Below, in pieces: positions 17,650 to 28,198 of a stretch of 64,000 nucleotides of DNA. Made by a program: the position numbers and the translations under genes. How positions within the stretch are numbered: the stretch's first letter is position 1; each line of letters opens with the position of its first letter. The stretch lies in NCBI RefSeq assembly GCF_014652675.1, contig NZ_BMZG01000009.1, positions 17,610-81,609 of the forward strand, read 5' to 3'. Source of the stretch: Formosimonas limnophila. Lineage in GTDB: Bacteria > Pseudomonadota > Gammaproteobacteria > Burkholderiales > Burkholderiaceae. The notes below the pieces were generated by a model. That model did not search any database and was not told where the DNA came from. It saw nothing but the letters and a program-made list of their open reading frames with translations.

Positions 17650-17925
17650 ATGGCTCGTTCAGTTAAAAAAGGTCCATTTTGTGACGCTCACTTATTGAAA
17701 AAAGTAGAAGCGGCAGTTGCAAATCGTGACAAAAAGCCTATCAAAACGTGGTCACGTCGCTCAACGGTTTTGCCTGATTTTATCGGCTTAACCATTGCAG
17801 TGCACAACGGCCGTCAACACGTGCCTGTCTATGTTTCTGAAAACATGGTCGGTCATAAACTCGGCGAATTTGCCTTGACGCGTACTTTTAAAGGTCACGC
17901 GGCAGACAAAAAAGCGAAGAAATAA
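17650..17925 (+). CDS. rpsS: Small-subunit ribosomal protein S19
   Basis: A 91-residue S19 of the 30S head. It begins [20 protein letters not shown] and carries [20 protein letters not shown] and [16 protein letters not shown]. An AGGAG site precedes it, ten bases after rplB. Confidence 0.98.
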   Translation: MARSVKKGPFCDAHLLKKVEAAVANRDKKPIKTWSRRSTVLPDFIGLTIAVHNGRQHVPVYVSENMVGHKLGEFALTRTFKGHAADKKAKK

Positions 17926-17937
17926 GGGTAAGCGAAC

Positions 17938-18267
17938 ATGGAAACTACTGCTATTTTGCGCGGCGTTCGCTTGTCGGCTCAAAAAGGTCGCCTTGTGGCC
18001 GATTTGATTCGCGGCAAAAACGTCGAGCAAGCATTGAACACGTTGACTTTTACACGTAAAAAAGCGGCTGTGATTGTGAAAAAGGTATTGGAATCAGCAA
18101 TTGCCAATGCCGAACACAATGACGGTGCTGATATTGACGAATTACGCGTCACTAAAATTTACGTTGACAAAGGTGCATCGTTAAAGCGTATGTCACCACG
18201 CGCCAAAGGTCGTGGTAACAGCATCGAAAAACAAACTTGTCACATCACTGTGACTGTCGGTCAATAA
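17938..18267 (+). CDS. rplV: Large-subunit ribosomal protein L22
   Basis: A 109-residue L22. The tunnel-lining hairpin at the C-terminus is present ([20 protein letters not shown]), as is the N-terminal [18 protein letters not shown]. It is spaced twelve bases from rpsS. Confidence 0.98.
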   Translation: METTAILRGVRLSAQKGRLVADLIRGKNVEQALNTLTFTRKKAAVIVKKVLESAIANAEHNDGADIDELRVTKIYVDKGASLKRMSPRAKGRGNSIEKQTCHITVTVGQ

Positions 18268-18276
18268 GGAGTCAAG

Positions 18277-19068
18277 ATGGGACAAAAGATTAACCCAACT
18301 GGCTTTCGTTTGCCAGTAACTCGTGACTGGGATTCTCGCTGGTACGCTGCTAATAAAGACTTCGCAACCACGTTGAACGAAGACTTGAAAGTGCGTGAAT
18401 ACCTCAAGAAAAAATTGAAAAACGCTTCTGTAGCGCGTATTTTGATTGAGCGTCCTGCGAAAACAGCACGCATCACCATCTTCTCATCGCGCCCAGGCGT
18501 TGTGATTGGCAAAAAAGGCGAAGACATTGAAGTTTTGCGCACTGAACTGCAAAAGATGATGAAAGTGCCTGTGCACGTTAATATCGAAGAAGTGCGCAAG
18601 CCAGAAATCGACGCGCAACTCATCGGTGACGGCATTGCACAGCAGCTCGAAAAACGTGTCATGTTCCGCCGTGCCATGCGTCGTGCGATGCAGGGCGCGA
18701 CTCGTTTGGGTGCGCAAGGCATCAAAATCATGAGCTCAGGCCGTTTGAATGGTATTGAGATTGCTCGTTCTGAGTGGTATCGTGAAGGTCGAGTGCCTTT
18801 GCATACTTTGCGAGCAAACATCGACTATGCAACCAGCACAGCGTTGACCGCTTATGGCATCATCGGCATCAAAGTTTGGGTCTACAAGGGTGACACATTG
18901 TCACGTAAAAACTTGCCAGGCACAGGCTACGAGCACGATGGTAAAGATGACAAACAACCACGTCGTGAAGGCCGCCCATCAGGCGACCGCAAACGCCGTG
19001 ACGGTGATGCACCAGCGCGACGCATTCGCAAGCCTGCTGATGCTAAACCAGCTGCTGCAGGAGAATAA
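18277..19068 (+). CDS. rpsC: Small-subunit ribosomal protein S3
   Basis: A 263-residue S3 of the 30S head and mRNA entry. It begins [20 protein letters not shown] and contains the KH domain motif [15 protein letters not shown]. The C-terminus has a basic, Arg/Asp/Ala-rich tail of about 35 residues beyond the core that E. coli S3 (233 residues) lacks; I know similar tails from other Betaproteobacteria. Confidence 0.98.
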   Translation: MGQKINPTGFRLPVTRDWDSRWYAANKDFATTLNEDLKVREYLKKKLKNASVARILIERPAKTARITIFSSRPGVVIGKKGEDIEVLRTELQKMMKVPVHVNIEEVRKPEIDAQLIGDGIAQQLEKRVMFRRAMRRAMQGATRLGAQGIKIMSSGRLNGIEIARSEWYREGRVPLHTLRANIDYATSTALTAYGIIGIKVWVYKGDTLSRKNLPGTGYEHDGKDDKQPRREGRPSGDRKRRDGDAPARRIRKPADAKPAAAGE

Positions 19069-19070
19069 GT

Positions 19071-19487
19071 ATGTTACAACCCGCACGTAGAAAATACCGT
19101 AAAGAGCAGAAAGGCCGTAACACTGGCGTGGCAACACGCGGTGCTGATGTGTCTTTCGGCGACTTCGGCCTCAAATGCGTAGAACGTGGCCGTATCACTG
19201 CCCGTCAAATCGAATCAGCGCGTCGTGCTATGACTCGTCACATCAAACGTGGTGGTCGTATCTGGATCCGTATTTACCCAGACAAGCCAATCTCTAACAA
19301 ACCTGCAGAGGTTCGTATGGGTAATGGTAAAGGTAATCCAGAGTACTACGTTGCCGAGATTCAACCTGGTAAAATGTTGTACGAAATGGATGGTGTTCCT
19401 GAGCAGCTCGCGCGTGAAGCCTTCCGTTTGGCGGAAGCCAAATTGCCATTGAAATGCGTGTTTGTAACGCGCAATATTGGTGGTTAA
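19071..19487 (+). CDS. rplP: Large-subunit ribosomal protein L16
   Basis: A 138-residue L16, contacting the A-site tRNA. It begins [17 protein letters not shown] and contains [20 protein letters not shown] and [20 protein letters not shown]. It starts two bases after the rpsC stop. Confidence 0.98.
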   Translation: MLQPARRKYRKEQKGRNTGVATRGADVSFGDFGLKCVERGRITARQIESARRAMTRHIKRGGRIWIRIYPDKPISNKPAEVRMGNGKGNPEYYVAEIQPGKMLYEMDGVPEQLAREAFRLAEAKLPLKCVFVTRNIGG

Positions 19488-19496
19488 GGAGAAATC

Positions 19497-19700
19497 ATGA
19501 AAACTAGCGAATTTTTAAAAGAGCTGTCGGCCAAAGACACTGCTGCATTGCAAACCGAATTGAATGCGCTCCTCAAAGAGCAGTTCAATTTGCGTATGCA
19601 GCGCGCGATGCAACAATTGACCGATGTTAATAAACTCAAAACGGTTCGTCGCAACATTGCTCGCGTTCGTACTGTGATGCAACAAAAGGCAGGTGCATAA
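19497..19700 (+). CDS. rpmC: Large-subunit ribosomal protein L29
   Basis: A 67-residue L29, next to L23 at the tunnel exit. It has the two-helix pattern with [14 protein letters not shown] and [13 protein letters not shown] strong AAGGAGAA site precedes it, and its stop overlaps the rpsQ start (TAATG). Confidence 0.97.
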   Translation: MKTSEFLKELSAKDTAALQTELNALLKEQFNLRMQRAMQQLTDVNKLKTVRRNIARVRTVMQQKAGA

Positions 19701-19966
19701 TGAGTGAAACCAAATCTTTACGTCGTCTGTTGGTTGGCCGCGTGACGTCTAATAAAATGGACAAAACGGTCACTGTACTCGTCGAGCGTCGTGTCACTCA
19801 TCCTTTGTACGGTAAAATTATCGTTCAATCGAAAAAGTACCACGCGCATGATGATGCGAACCAATACAACGAAGGCGATCTCGTTGAAATCGAAGAAACG
19901 CGTCCAGTCTCTAAGACCAAGTCTTGGGCTGTCACTCGCCTCATCGAAGCGGCTCGCGTGATTTAA
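19700..19966 (+). CDS. rpsQ: Small-subunit ribosomal protein S17
   Basis: An 88-residue S17 with the OB-fold motifs [20 protein letters not shown] and [15 protein letters not shown]. It is the last gene of the first ribosomal transcript; an intrinsic terminator follows. Confidence 0.97.
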   Translation: MSETKSLRRLLVGRVTSNKMDKTVTVLVERRVTHPLYGKIIVQSKKYHAHDDANQYNEGDLVEIEETRPVSKTKSWAVTRLIEAARVI

Positions 19967-19982
19967 TATCACACTTTGACAA

Positions 19983-20016
19983 AACCCCACGCTTACAAAG
20001 TGTGGGGTTATTTTTG
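19983..20016 (+). terminator. Terminator after rpsQ
   Basis: An eight-base stem (19983-19990 with 20002-20009) followed by ATTTTTG, 17 bases after the rpsQ stop. It separates the S10-type and spc-type transcripts. Confidence 0.75.
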
Positions 20017-20102
20017 TGCTTTTCGCGGTGTGAATTAATGGGTTAAATATGCAACAGACACTCAAAAAAATGATTTTGTTGTTGTTTTGCTTGAATAAAA
20101 CC

Positions 20103-20320
20103 TTGCAATACAGATTAAAAGTCCGTTAGAATAGCGGTTCTTTGTCAAAAGCAATTTTTAGCTTTTGGCAATTCAAAGAATGTCTGCTTCCCAAAGTAAC
20201 GGGAATCTTACTCAAGTGCTACCTCTGTTTGGCCGCAGTTAGGCAGGGTGTAGTGAGACCAAAACTGACCGCTTGTCTTGTTGTGATGCAAGATGAGAGC
20301 GATTAAGTTGGGAATATATC
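20103..20320 (+). promoter_or_regulatory. Promoter and long leader of the spc-type operon
   Basis: The 354-base gap between rpsQ and rplN contains no gene. After the terminator it shows TTGCAA at 20103-20108 and TAGAAT at 20127-20132 with an 18-base spacer. That would give a leader of about 180 bases before rplN. The leader has short inverted repeats, including one around 20275-20300, and no ORF. It may carry an autoregulatory element, but I recognise no known motif. Confidence 0.55.
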
Positions 20321-20689
20321 ATGATTCAGATGCAAAGTAAGCTGGATGTCGCCGACAACACTGGCGCTCGTTCGGTAATGTGTATCAAAGTGTTGGGCGG
20401 TTCTAAACGCCGCTATGCTAGCGTTGGTGATGTCATCAAGGTCAGTATTAAAGACGCAGCCCCACGTGGTCGCGTCAAAAAAGGTGAGGTTTATAACGCC
20501 GTGGTGGTTCGCACTGCTGCTGGCGTTCGCCGCGCTGATGGCTCGAAAGTCAAATTTGACGACAACGCGGCCGTATTGTTGAATGCTAAATTGGAGCCAA
20601 TCGGCACTCGTATTTTCGGGCCTGTCACTCGCGAATTGCGTGGTGAGAAGTTCATGAAAATCGTGTCTTTGGCGCCAGAAGTGCTGTAA
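20321..20689 (+). CDS. rplN: Large-subunit ribosomal protein L14
   Basis: A 122-residue L14 at the subunit interface, starting [20 protein letters not shown] and ending [21 protein letters not shown]. It heads the second ribosomal transcript, behind its own promoter. Confidence 0.98.
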   Translation: MIQMQSKLDVADNTGARSVMCIKVLGGSKRRYASVGDVIKVSIKDAAPRGRVKKGEVYNAVVVRTAAGVRRADGSKVKFDDNAAVLLNAKLEPIGTRIFGPVTRELRGEKFMKIVSLAPEVL

Positions 20690-20700
20690 GGAGAACTGAC

Positions 20701-21012
20701 ATGGAAAAAATTCGCAAAGGCGATAATGTCGTTGTCTTAACTGGCAAAGATAAAGGTAAGCGCGGTGTGGTTTCTCAGCGCGTTGACGCGGACTACGTTA
20801 AAGTTGAAGGCATTAATGTTGTGAAAAAGCATCAACGCCCGAACCCAATGTTGCAACGTGAAGGTGGTATTGTTAGCAAAGAAATGCCGATTCATATTTC
20901 TAACGTGGCGTTGTTCAATACAAAAACCCAAAAAGCGGATCGCGTTGCGATTAAAGAAGTGGACGGTAAAAAAGTTCGCGTCTTTAAATCAAACGGCGAA
21001 GTCGTGGCGTAA
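20701..21012 (+). CDS. rplX: Large-subunit ribosomal protein L24
   Basis: A 103-residue L24, an early assembly protein. It carries the KOW motif [19 protein letters not shown] and [13 protein letters not shown]. It follows rplN after eleven bases with a good AAGGAGAA site. Confidence 0.98.
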   Translation: MEKIRKGDNVVVLTGKDKGKRGVVSQRVDADYVKVEGINVVKKHQRPNPMLQREGGIVSKEMPIHISNVALFNTKTQKADRVAIKEVDGKKVRVFKSNGEVVA

Positions 21013-21024
21013 GGGGAATAAAAA

Positions 21025-21564
21025 ATGTCTCGTTTACAAGCAATCTATAAAGAAAAAATCGTTCCTGAGTTGATGGAAAGGTTTGGTTACAAATCAACCA
21101 TGGAAGTTCCACGCATCACCAAAATCACCTTGAACATGGGTGTGGGTGAGGCGGTTGCCGACAAAAAAGTCATTGACTTTGCTGTTGGCGATATGACCAA
21201 AATCGCTGGTCAAAAGCCTGTGGTCACCAAAGCGCGTAAAGCGATTGCGGGCTTCAAGATTCGTGAAGACTACCCAATCGGCTGTATGGTGACTTTGCGT
21301 GGCGTGACCATGTACGAGTTTTTGGATCGATTGGTCACTGTTGCGTTCCCGCGTGTTCGTGACTTCCGTGGTGTGAATGGTAAATCATTCGACGGCCGTG
21401 GTAACTACAACATCGGTGTGAAAGAACAAATCATTTTCCCTGAAATCGAATACGAGAAAATCGACGCATTGCGCGGTTTGAATATCTCTGTGACGACCAC
21501 GGCGAAAACTGACGCAGAAGCAAAAGCTTTGCTCGCGGCGTTCAAATTCCCGTTCAGAAACTAA
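21025..21564 (+). CDS. rplE: Large-subunit ribosomal protein L5
   Basis: A 179-residue L5, which binds 5S rRNA and contacts P-site tRNA. Typical segments are [37 protein letters not shown] and [20 protein letters not shown]. Confidence 0.98.
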   Translation: MSRLQAIYKEKIVPELMERFGYKSTMEVPRITKITLNMGVGEAVADKKVIDFAVGDMTKIAGQKPVVTKARKAIAGFKIREDYPIGCMVTLRGVTMYEFLDRLVTVAFPRVRDFRGVNGKSFDGRGNYNIGVKEQIIFPEIEYEKIDALRGLNISVTTTAKTDAEAKALLAAFKFPFRN

Positions 21565-21574
21565 GGGTGAAATA

Positions 21575-21880
21575 ATGGCTAAATTATCTCTGATCAATCG
21601 TGAGAAAAAGCGTGAAACATTGGTGGCGAAATTTGCTGCCAAACGCGCTGCCTTGGTTGCCGTCATTAATGACCAATCAAAGTCTGAAGAAGAGCGTTAC
21701 GAAGCGCGTTTGAAATTGCAGGCATTACCACGCAATGCAAACCCAACTCGTCTGCGCAATCGTTGCCAATTGACTGGCCGCCCACGTGGTACGTTCCGTC
21801 AATTTGGTTTGGGTCGCAGCAAACTGCGTGATGCTGCCATGAACGGTGAAATTCCGGGCTTGGTTAAAGCCAGCTGGTAA
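21575..21880 (+). CDS. rpsN: Small-subunit ribosomal protein S14
   Basis: A 101-residue S14 of the long, zinc-free type: the CXXC pairs of the short form are absent. It has [20 protein letters not shown] and ends [11 protein letters not shown]. Confidence 0.97.
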   Translation: MAKLSLINREKKRETLVAKFAAKRAALVAVINDQSKSEEERYEARLKLQALPRNANPTRLRNRCQLTGRPRGTFRQFGLGRSKLRDAAMNGEIPGLVKASW

Positions 21881-21894
21881 TAGGAGAATACAAG

Positions 21895-22290
21895 ATGAGT
21901 ATGAGTGATCCAATTGCCGATATGTTGACACGCATCCGCAATGCACAGATGGTTGAGAAAGCAGCGGTATCTATGCCTTCTTCTAAACTGAAAGTGGCCA
22001 TTGCGCAAGTGTTGAAAGACGAAGGCTATATTGAAGAATTTAAAATTGGTGGCGAAACAGCCAAGCCGGTTTTAGATATTGCGCTGAAATACCATGCGGG
22101 TCGTCCTGTGATTGAGCGTATTGAGCGTGTGTCTAAACCAGGTTTGCGTATTTATCGTCAATCTGATGCAATTCCTCGTGTAATGGACGGTTTGGGTGTG
22201 GCAATTTTGTCAACATCTAAAGGCGTTATTACCGATCGCAAAGCGCGTGCGCTTGGCGTGGGTGGCGAAGTTTTGTGCGTCGTTGCGTAA
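21895..22290 (+). CDS. rpsH: Small-subunit ribosomal protein S8
   Basis: A 131-residue S8. It contains [16 protein letters not shown], the loop [10 protein letters not shown], and ends [11 protein letters not shown]. Two ATGs two codons apart could start it; the second (21901) gives the classic MSDPIADML opening. In E. coli S8 represses this operon; whether it does so here cannot be seen. Confidence 0.98.
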   Translation: MSMSDPIADMLTRIRNAQMVEKAAVSMPSSKLKVAIAQVLKDEGYIEEFKIGGETAKPVLDIALKYHAGRPVIERIERVSKPGLRIYRQSDAIPRVMDGLGVAILSTSKGVITDRKARALGVGGEVLCVVA

Positions 22291-22308
22291 TCGGAAAAGG
22301 AGAAAAAC

Positions 22309-22839
22309 ATGTCTCGAGTAGGTAAAAATCCGGTTGCGATCAATGGTGCTGACATCGCGATTGCAGGTAACAAAGTTACTGTTAAAGGTAAATTAGGTAC
22401 TTTGGAATCGGTGTTCAGCGACAAGCTCGCTATCGAAAACAAAGATGGTCAATTGACCATCACACGCAAAGATGAATCACGTGAAGCCAACGCTCTGTCG
22501 GGTACTACCCGTGCTTTGTTGGCCAACATGGTTAAAGGCGTGACAGAAGGTTTTCAAAAGAAACTGACTTTGGTCGGCGTCGGTTACCGCGCCAAAGCCG
22601 AAGGCACTGGTTTGAAGTTGGAGCTGGGCTTTTCTCACGACGTCGTGCATCAAATGCCCGAAGGCGTGACTGCTGAAACCCCATCTCAAACTGAGATCAT
22701 TATCAAAGGCGTGGACAAACAACAGGTTGGCCAAGTGGCCGCTGAGGTTCGTGCATACCGTCCACCAGAGCCTTACAAAGGCAAGGGTGTGCGTTACGCT
22801 GATGAAGTGGTGATTATCAAAGAAACCAAGAAAAAATAA
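22309..22839 (+). CDS. rplF: Large-subunit ribosomal protein L6
   Basis: A 176-residue L6 near the factor-binding site. It starts [16 protein letters not shown] and ends with the conserved [19 protein letters not shown] motif. An AAGGAG site precedes it. Confidence 0.98.
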   Translation: MSRVGKNPVAINGADIAIAGNKVTVKGKLGTLESVFSDKLAIENKDGQLTITRKDESREANALSGTTRALLANMVKGVTEGFQKKLTLVGVGYRAKAEGTGLKLELGFSHDVVHQMPEGVTAETPSQTEIIIKGVDKQQVGQVAAEVRAYRPPEPYKGKGVRYADEVVIIKETKKK

Positions 22840-22901
22840 TCGTTAAGTTGATACGCTGGCTCGTTTGTCCAGCGTACGGCTAACGAAAATTTAAAGGAAT
22901 T

Positions 22902-23264
22902 ATGATGCAAGACAAAAAGCAAGCGCGTTTGCGCCGAGCACGCAAAACCCGTGCCAAAATTGCTGAGTTGAAAGTCACTCGTTTGGCGGTTCATCGCACC
23001 AATTCACACATTTATGCCAACTTGATTTCTGCTGATGGCTCTAAAGTGCTGGCCACTGCCTCTTCGCAAGAAGCTACTTTGCGCACAGAGCTCAAAGGCA
23101 ATGGCGGTAACGTCGCGGCAGCTGCTGCGGTGGGTAAGGCCATTGCTGAAAAGGCCAAAGTAGCTGGCGTGACTCAAGTCGCGTTCGATCGCTCAGGTTT
23201 TCAATTCCATGGTCGCATTAAGGCCTTGGCTGAAGCAGCTCGCGAAGCTGGCTTACAGTTCTAA
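22902..23264 (+). CDS. rplR: Large-subunit ribosomal protein L18
   Basis: A 120-residue L18, which brings 5S rRNA to the 50S. It has [20 protein letters not shown], the HIYANLIS strand, and ends [20 protein letters not shown]. Adjacent ATGs at 22902 and 22905 are both possible. It is 62 bases from rplF, a wider gap than its neighbours. Confidence 0.98.
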   Translation: MMQDKKQARLRRARKTRAKIAELKVTRLAVHRTNSHIYANLISADGSKVLATASSQEATLRTELKGNGGNVAAAAAVGKAIAEKAKVAGVTQVAFDRSGFQFHGRIKALAEAAREAGLQF

Positions 23265-23284
23265 GCCGAAATTAAGGAATTCTT

Positions 23285-23800
23285 ATGTCTAAAGTTCAAG
23301 CAAAAGATCAAACACAGGCGGATGACGGCTTGCGTGAGAAAATGATTGCCGTCAACCGCGTTACCAAAGTGGTTAAGGGTGGTCGTATTATGGGTTTCGC
23401 GGCCTTGACCGTGGTTGGTGATGGCGATGGCCGCATCGGCATGGGTAAAGGTAAAGCACGTGAGGTACCTGTGGCCGTTCAAAAAGCCATGGATCAAGCT
23501 CGCCGCTCTATGGTTCGTATCCCAATCAAAGATGGCACATTGCAACACTCTGTGACCGGTAAACATGGCGCGGCTTCTGTGTTGATGTCTCCAGCCAAAG
23601 ACGGTACTGGTGTGATTGCAGGTGGTCCAATGCGTGCCGTATTTGACGTGATGGGCATTCACAATGTGGTGGCTAAATCATTGGGCTCATCGAATCCTTA
23701 CAACTTGGTTCGCGCAACCCTCGACGGTTTGCGTAAACAATCAACACCTTCTGACATCGCTGCTAAGCGTGGTAAGAGTGTTGAAGATATCACAAGCTAA
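23285..23800 (+). CDS. rpsE: Small-subunit ribosomal protein S5
   Basis: A 171-residue S5, important for decoding fidelity. It contains [20 protein letters not shown], the [18 protein letters not shown] loop and [19 protein letters not shown]. Confidence 0.98.
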   Translation: MSKVQAKDQTQADDGLREKMIAVNRVTKVVKGGRIMGFAALTVVGDGDGRIGMGKGKAREVPVAVQKAMDQARRSMVRIPIKDGTLQHSVTGKHGAASVLMSPAKDGTGVIAGGPMRAVFDVMGIHNVVAKSLGSSNPYNLVRATLDGLRKQSTPSDIAAKRGKSVEDITS

Positions 23801-23809
23801 GGAGTCAAT

Positions 23810-23989
23810 ATGACAGCTACAGTAAAAGTCACACTGGTGAAAAGTGTTATTGGCACCAAACAATCTCATCGCGACACGGTTTTGGGTCTCGGCCTGAAAA
23901 AAATCGGTCAAGTTCGCGAGTTAGAAGACACACCCGCAGTGCGCGGCATGATCAACAAAGTCGCCTATTTAGTGCGCGTTGTTGCTTAA
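23810..23989 (+). CDS. rpmD: Large-subunit ribosomal protein L30
   Basis: A 59-residue L30, recognised by position between rpsE and rplO and by sequence: [20 protein letters not shown], then [20 protein letters not shown]. The ATG follows an AAGGAG site by seven bases. Confidence 0.97.
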   Translation: MTATVKVTLVKSVIGTKQSHRDTVLGLGLKKIGQVRELEDTPAVRGMINKVAYLVRVVA

Positions 23990-24001
23990 TTGGGGAATGA
24001 T

Positions 24002-24436
24002 ATGTATTTGAATACGATTGCACCAGCTGAAGGCGCAACCAAAGCGCGTCGTCGCGTTGGTCGTGGTATCGGCTCTGGCCTGGGTAAAACCGCAGGCCGT
24101 GGTCACAAAGGTCAAAAATCACGTGCAGGCGGCTTCCATAAGGTCGGTTTTGAAGGCGGTCAAATGCCTATGTACCGTCGTTTGCCAAAACGTGGCTTCA
24201 CGTCATTGACGCGTCGCTTTGTTGGTGAAGTCACTTTGTCTGATTTGAACAAATTGCCAGTTGATACGGTTGATTTGTTGGCGTTGAAACAAGCTGGCTT
24301 GTTGGGCGAGTTGATTACCAGTGCTAAAGTTGTTGCGACTGGCGAGATCAGCCGTAAAGTCACTTTGTCTGGCATCATGGCTTCTGCTGGCGCTCGCGCC
24401 GCAATCGAAGCTGCTGGTGGCTCAGTCGCTGAGTAA
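24002..24436 (+). CDS. rplO: Large-subunit ribosomal protein L15
   Basis: A 144-residue L15, a late assembly protein. The glycine-rich N-terminus [20 protein letters not shown] and the segment [18 protein letters not shown] are typical. The ATG at 24002 after GGGGAA was chosen over a TTG at 23990 that abuts the rpmD stop. Confidence 0.98.
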   Translation: MYLNTIAPAEGATKARRRVGRGIGSGLGKTAGRGHKGQKSRAGGFHKVGFEGGQMPMYRRLPKRGFTSLTRRFVGEVTLSDLNKLPVDTVDLLALKQAGLLGELITSAKVVATGEISRKVTLSGIMASAGARAAIEAAGGSVAE

Positions 24437-24451
24437 AAGAGAGATTAATTA

Positions 24452-25777
24452 ATGGCTACAGCCAAATTAGCTTCTAATTCGCAGCTCGGCGGTGCCTCAA
24501 AAGGCAATGCTGAGCTCAAACAACGCTTGATTTTTTTGGTGTTGGCATTGATTGTGTACCGTATCTTGGCTCATATCCCTGTACCTGGTGTGGATCCTGA
24601 TAGCTTAAAGACTTTGTTTAGTGAAAATCAAAACGGTTTACTAGGTTTGATGAATCTATTCTCTGGTGGTGCTGTATCACGTTTTTCTGTGGTGGCGATT
24701 GGGATTACCCCATACATCACCGCATCGATTGTGATGCAGCTTGCAGCGATTGTCGTGCCTTCTTTGGAAGCATTGAAAAAAGAAGGTCAAGCAGGGCAGC
24801 GCAAAATCACGCAGTACACCCGTTATGGCACTTTGGGTCTGGCTCTGATTCAGTCATTTTTTGTTGTGACGAATCTTCAGGGTTCAGAGGCTCCTGTGAT
24901 TCAACCGGGTGTAGCAGCTTTGGCTATTGCGGTCGTCACTCTTGTCACTGGTACTATGTTTTTGATGTGGTTAGGTGAGCAGATTACTGAGCGTGGTTTG
25001 GGCAACGGTATTTCTTTGATTATTTTCACGGGAATTGTGTCATCTCTGCCTGTTGGGATTTCATCATTCTTTGAAAAAGTGGGTAATGGCTCAATCGGTT
25101 ACTTCACAGCCTTGCTGATCATTGTTTTAGCAGTTGCGTTAATTGCGTTCATTGTGTTCGTTGAACGTGCACAGCGTAAACTGCCAATCAACTATGCAAA
25201 ACGCCAAGTCGGTAATAAAGTTTATGGTGGCCAGAGTTCTATCTTACCATTGAAGTTAAACATGGCTAGTGTGATTCCAGCGATTTTTGCTTCGTCAATT
25301 TTGCTGTTTCCTGCGACGATTGTGAATATTTTCTCTGACTCGCAAACCATTTGGTTGCGTGATTTGGCGGCTGAGTTGTCGCCAGGGAAGCCTCTCTATA
25401 TCACGCTTTATGTTGCGGCGATTGTTTTCTTTAGTTTCTTTTACACCGCCTTGGTTTTCAACAGCCGTGACGTGTCAGACAATCTGAAGAAAAGTGGCGC
25501 AGTGATTCCAGGTATCCGTCCTGGTGAGCAAACCACTCGCTACTTGGACAGAATCATTACTCGCTTGACGTTGGTCGGTGCAGCGTATATGGCTTTTGTC
25601 TGCGTGGTGCCTGAATTAATGGCTGCTCAGTGGTCGAGTTCTATGGCGTTTGGTGGTACATCATTGTTGATTATTGTGGTTGTGGCTATGGACTTCATGT
25701 CCCAGGTTCAATCTTCGATGATGAGTTCTCAATACGAATCGCTGATGAAAAAAGCCAACTTTAAAGGTAGCAAGTAA
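24452..25777 (+). CDS. secY: Protein translocase subunit SecY
   Basis: A 441-residue polytopic protein forming the central channel of the Sec translocon, with ten expected membrane segments. It contains [19 protein letters not shown], the plug-region [41 protein letters not shown] and [19 protein letters not shown]. It follows rplO and precedes infA by one base, as in other Betaproteobacteria. Confidence 0.98.
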   Translation: MATAKLASNSQLGGASKGNAELKQRLIFLVLALIVYRILAHIPVPGVDPDSLKTLFSENQNGLLGLMNLFSGGAVSRFSVVAIGITPYITASIVMQLAAIVVPSLEALKKEGQAGQRKITQYTRYGTLGLALIQSFFVVTNLQGSEAPVIQPGVAALAIAVVTLVTGTMFLMWLGEQITERGLGNGISLIIFTGIVSSLPVGISSFFEKVGNGSIGYFTALLIIVLAVALIAFIVFVERAQRKLPINYAKRQVGNKVYGGQSSILPLKLNMASVIPAIFASSILLFPATIVNIFSDSQTIWLRDLAAELSPGKPLYITLYVAAIVFFSFFYTALVFNSRDVSDNLKKSGAVIPGIRPGEQTTRYLDRIITRLTLVGAAYMAFVCVVPELMAAQWSSSMAFGGTSLLIIVVVAMDFMSQVQSSMMSSQYESLMKKANFKGSK

Positions 25778-25778
25778 G

Positions 25779-25997
25779 ATGGCAAAAGATGATGCAATTC
25801 AAATGCAAGGCGAGGTGTTGGAGGCATTACCCAACGCCACCTTCAAAGTCAAGTTGGAAAACGGACACGTGGTACTGGGTCATATTTCTGGCAAAATGCG
25901 TAAAAACTACATTCGCATTCTCGCTGGAGATAAGGTCACGGTTGAATTGACCCCTTATGATTTGTCTAAAGCACGAATCGTATTCCGCTCTAAGTAA
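25779..25997 (+). CDS. infA: Translation initiation factor IF-1
   Basis: A 72-residue single OB-fold protein that blocks the A site during initiation. It contains [20 protein letters not shown] and [20 protein letters not shown]. The placement between secY and rpmJ is typical for this class and differs from E. coli. Confidence 0.97.
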   Translation: MAKDDAIQMQGEVLEALPNATFKVKLENGHVVLGHISGKMRKNYIRILAGDKVTVELTPYDLSKARIVFRSK

Positions 25998-26032
25998 TTT
26001 AGAGTCTCAAAAGTTTGTAGAGGAGTTTTAAA

Positions 26033-26149
26033 ATGAAAGTACTCGCATCGGTAAAACGCATTTGCCGCAATTGCAAAATTATTCGTCGCAATCGCGTCGT
26101 GCGTGTGATTTGCTCAAGTGACCCACGTCACAAGCAACGTCAAGGTTAA
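26033..26149 (+). CDS. rpmJ: Large-subunit ribosomal protein L36
   Basis: A 38-residue L36: [20 protein letters not shown], then [17 protein letters not shown]. The zinc ligands of the C-type form are all present (CRNC, C and H). An AGAGGAG site lies before the ATG. Confidence 0.97.
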   Translation: MKVLASVKRICRNCKIIRRNRVVRVICSSDPRHKQRQG

Positions 26150-26169
26150 TTAGCTCAAAGGAAATATAA

Positions 26170-26535
26170 ATGGCACGTATTGCTGGTGTTAACATCCCGC
26201 CGCACAAACACACTTCGATTGGTTTGACTGCGATTTACGGTATTGGTCGTCCTCGCGCGCTCAAAATTTGCGAAGCAACAGGCGTTGCGGCAAATAAGAA
26301 AGTCAAAGACTTGGATGACGCGGATTTGGAAAAGTTGCGTGATGCCGTTGGCACATTCACGATTGAAGGTGACTTGCGTCGTGAAGTGACTATGTCTATC
26401 AAACGTTTGATGGATTTGGGTTGCTACCGTGGTATGCGCCATCGTAAAGGCTTGCCTGCACGTGGTCAGCGCACAAAAACCAATGCGCGTACGCGTAAAG
26501 GTCCGCGTAAAGCAAGTATTGCGAATAAAAAATAA
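26170..26535 (+). CDS. rpsM: Small-subunit ribosomal protein S13
   Basis: A 121-residue S13 at the subunit bridge of the 30S head. It begins [20 protein letters not shown] and ends with [19 protein letters not shown]. It is the first alpha-operon gene, 20 bases after rpmJ. Confidence 0.98.
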   Translation: MARIAGVNIPPHKHTSIGLTAIYGIGRPRALKICEATGVAANKKVKDLDDADLEKLRDAVGTFTIEGDLRREVTMSIKRLMDLGCYRGMRHRKGLPARGQRTKTNARTRKGPRKASIANKK

Positions 26536-26559
26536 TCGGCGAATTTAAGGAAAATTTAA

Positions 26560-26961
26560 ATGGCTAAAGCTGCAAATAACGCCGCTGCTCGCGCGCGTAA
26601 AAAAGTCAAAAAGAATGTAGCGGACGGCATCTTGCACGTTCATGCTTCTTTCAATAACACCATCATCACGATCACTGATCGCCAAGGCAATGCGTTGTCG
26701 TGGGCGACTGCAGGTGGTGCCGGTTTCAAAGGCTCACGTAAATCAACACCCTTCGCGGCGCAGGTTGCTGCTGAATCGGCTGGTAAAGTGGCTCAAGAAT
26801 ACGGCATCAAAAACCTCGAAGTTCGCATCAAGGGCCCAGGCCCAGGTCGCGAGTCTTCTGTGCGTGCGATGAATGCGTTGGGCATTAAAATCACATCTAT
26901 TCAAGACGTGACGCCAGTGCCGCATAACGGTTGCCGCCCTCCAAAGCGCCGTCGTATCTAA
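26560..26961 (+). CDS. rpsK: Small-subunit ribosomal protein S11
   Basis: A 133-residue S11 of the 30S platform. Conserved segments are [40 protein letters not shown] and the C-terminal [16 protein letters not shown] 403-base gap to rpsD follows, much wider than usual. Confidence 0.98.
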   Translation: MAKAANNAAARARKKVKKNVADGILHVHASFNNTIITITDRQGNALSWATAGGAGFKGSRKSTPFAAQVAAESAGKVAQEYGIKNLEVRIKGPGPGRESSVRAMNALGIKITSIQDVTPVPHNGCRPPKRRRI

Positions 26962-27126
26962 TGAATCACGGGAAAAGCATTTTTTGATTGCTTTCTTCCT
27001 TAGACATTGGCCATTTTGGTAAAAGTAACTGACCAAAACTATCGAGAATCAGACAATAGAGTGCGCTCATTTGTCTGTATGTGGTGATAGATGCCGCATC
27101 AAAGTTTCATCAGATTCACGAAATGC

Positions 27127-27364
27127 TGGACAAAAAGCGTACTCGCCGAGTATAATTGGCGATTACGCATTTTTTGCTTTGTGCATTTTATGAGTTTTTG
27201 AAAAAGCCAGCCTCGTTGTTGGCTTTACCTGTCGTGTGAACCATACTTTTGGGTGTGGTCGCATAAACTTAAGCCCACTGTTTTTACCTCTGTTTATAGT
27301 AAATAGTTGCGTAAGAACATGCTCCGTCGTTTTTGGCGGAGCATCATCAAATAAGGACACTACT
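27127..27364 (+). promoter_or_regulatory. rpsD promoter with structured leader
   Basis: The 403-base gap between rpsK and rpsD has no gene. It contains TGGACA at 27127-27132, an 18-base spacer and a perfect TATAAT at 27151-27156. The predicted leader of about 200 bases has two hairpins: a seven-base stem at 27203-27226 and an eight-base stem at 27319-27326 with 27337-27344, the second ending eight bases before the rpsD ribosome-binding site. Confidence 0.65.
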
Positions 27365-27988
27365 GTGGCACGTTATACTGGCCCTAAGGCTAAACTCTCT
27401 CGCCGTGAAGGTACCGATTTATTCCTGAAAAGCGCGCGTCGCTCTTTGGACTCTAAGTGTAAAGCTGATGTTAAACCAGGTCAACACGGTGCCAAATCTG
27501 GCGCGCGTACCTCTGATTTTGGTAATCAATTGCGTGAAAAACAAAAATTGAAACGTATGTATGGCGTGTTAGAGCGTCAATTCCGCCGTTACTTTGCGGA
27601 AGCTGATCGTTTGCGTGGCAACACAGGTGAACACTTGGTTCGTTTGCTTGAGCAACGTCTGGATAACGTGGTTTACCGTATGGGTTTTGGTTCAACGCGT
27701 GCTGAAGCACGCCAATTGGTGAGCCATAAGTCGATTGCGTTGAACGGTCAAGTTGCTAACATTCCTTCAATTCAAGTTAAGCCAAACGATGTGATCAGCA
27801 TTGTTGAAAAAAGTAAAAAACAAGTTCGTATTGCAGAATCTTTGCAATTGGCCGAACAAATCGGCATGCCATCATGGGTTGCTGTGGACGCTAAGAAAAT
27901 GGAAGGCACATTCAAAGCTGCGCCTGATCGCTCTGACGTTGCGCACGATGTGAATGAAAGCTTGATTGTTGAGTTGTATTCACGATAA
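27365..27988 (+). CDS. rpsD: Small-subunit ribosomal protein S4
   Basis: A 207-residue S4, a primary 16S rRNA binder and, in E. coli, repressor of the alpha operon. The GTG at 27365 follows an AAGGAC site and gives [20 protein letters not shown], the family's usual opening; a longer in-frame ORF reaching back to 27236 was rejected because its first 43 residues match nothing in S4. The S4 RNA-binding domain is clear ([20 protein letters not shown]). Confidence 0.97.
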   Translation: MARYTGPKAKLSRREGTDLFLKSARRSLDSKCKADVKPGQHGAKSGARTSDFGNQLREKQKLKRMYGVLERQFRRYFAEADRLRGNTGEHLVRLLEQRLDNVVYRMGFGSTRAEARQLVSHKSIALNGQVANIPSIQVKPNDVISIVEKSKKQVRIAESLQLAEQIGMPSWVAVDAKKMEGTFKAAPDRSDVAHDVNESLIVELYSR

Positions 27989-28023
27989 TCAAAAAAGTAA
28001 ATCTTTGCTTTTTCATGTATTTG

Positions 28024-28180
28024 AAAAATTTTGCGGGAATCCCGGAAAATTTTTGAAAAAAACCATGTGAAAATCTGCAATATTTATCAAAAGAATATCG
28101 AGCAGTGACCATCACTGCTACAGCTCTAAAGTTTACATCACATCACCCCGGATTCTGATGGGTTTGACACCAATCAGAAT
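28024..28180 (+). promoter_or_regulatory. Two hairpins in the rpsD-rpoA intergenic region
   Basis: The 210-base gap before rpoA has a near-perfect 15-base-pair hairpin at 28024-28054 (A/T-rich outer arms around GGGAATCCC) and a second at 28152-28180 with 11 of 12 pairs and a TTGAC loop, followed by TTTTG. The second ends eight bases before the rpoA ribosome-binding site. They look like an attenuator or processing site controlling rpoA relative to rpsD. Confidence 0.5.
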
Positions 28181-28198
28181 TTTGTTGAAAGGAATTTT

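Noticed and set aside
18900-19068. Long basic tail on S3 as a novelty
   Set aside because: Similar C-terminal tails are familiar from other betaproteobacterial S3 proteins.
27236-27364. N-terminal extension of 43 residues on S4 from an in-frame start at 27236
   Set aside because: The extension is unlike S4, lies over the predicted promoter leader, and the GTG at 27365 has a good ribosome-binding site and the conserved first residues.
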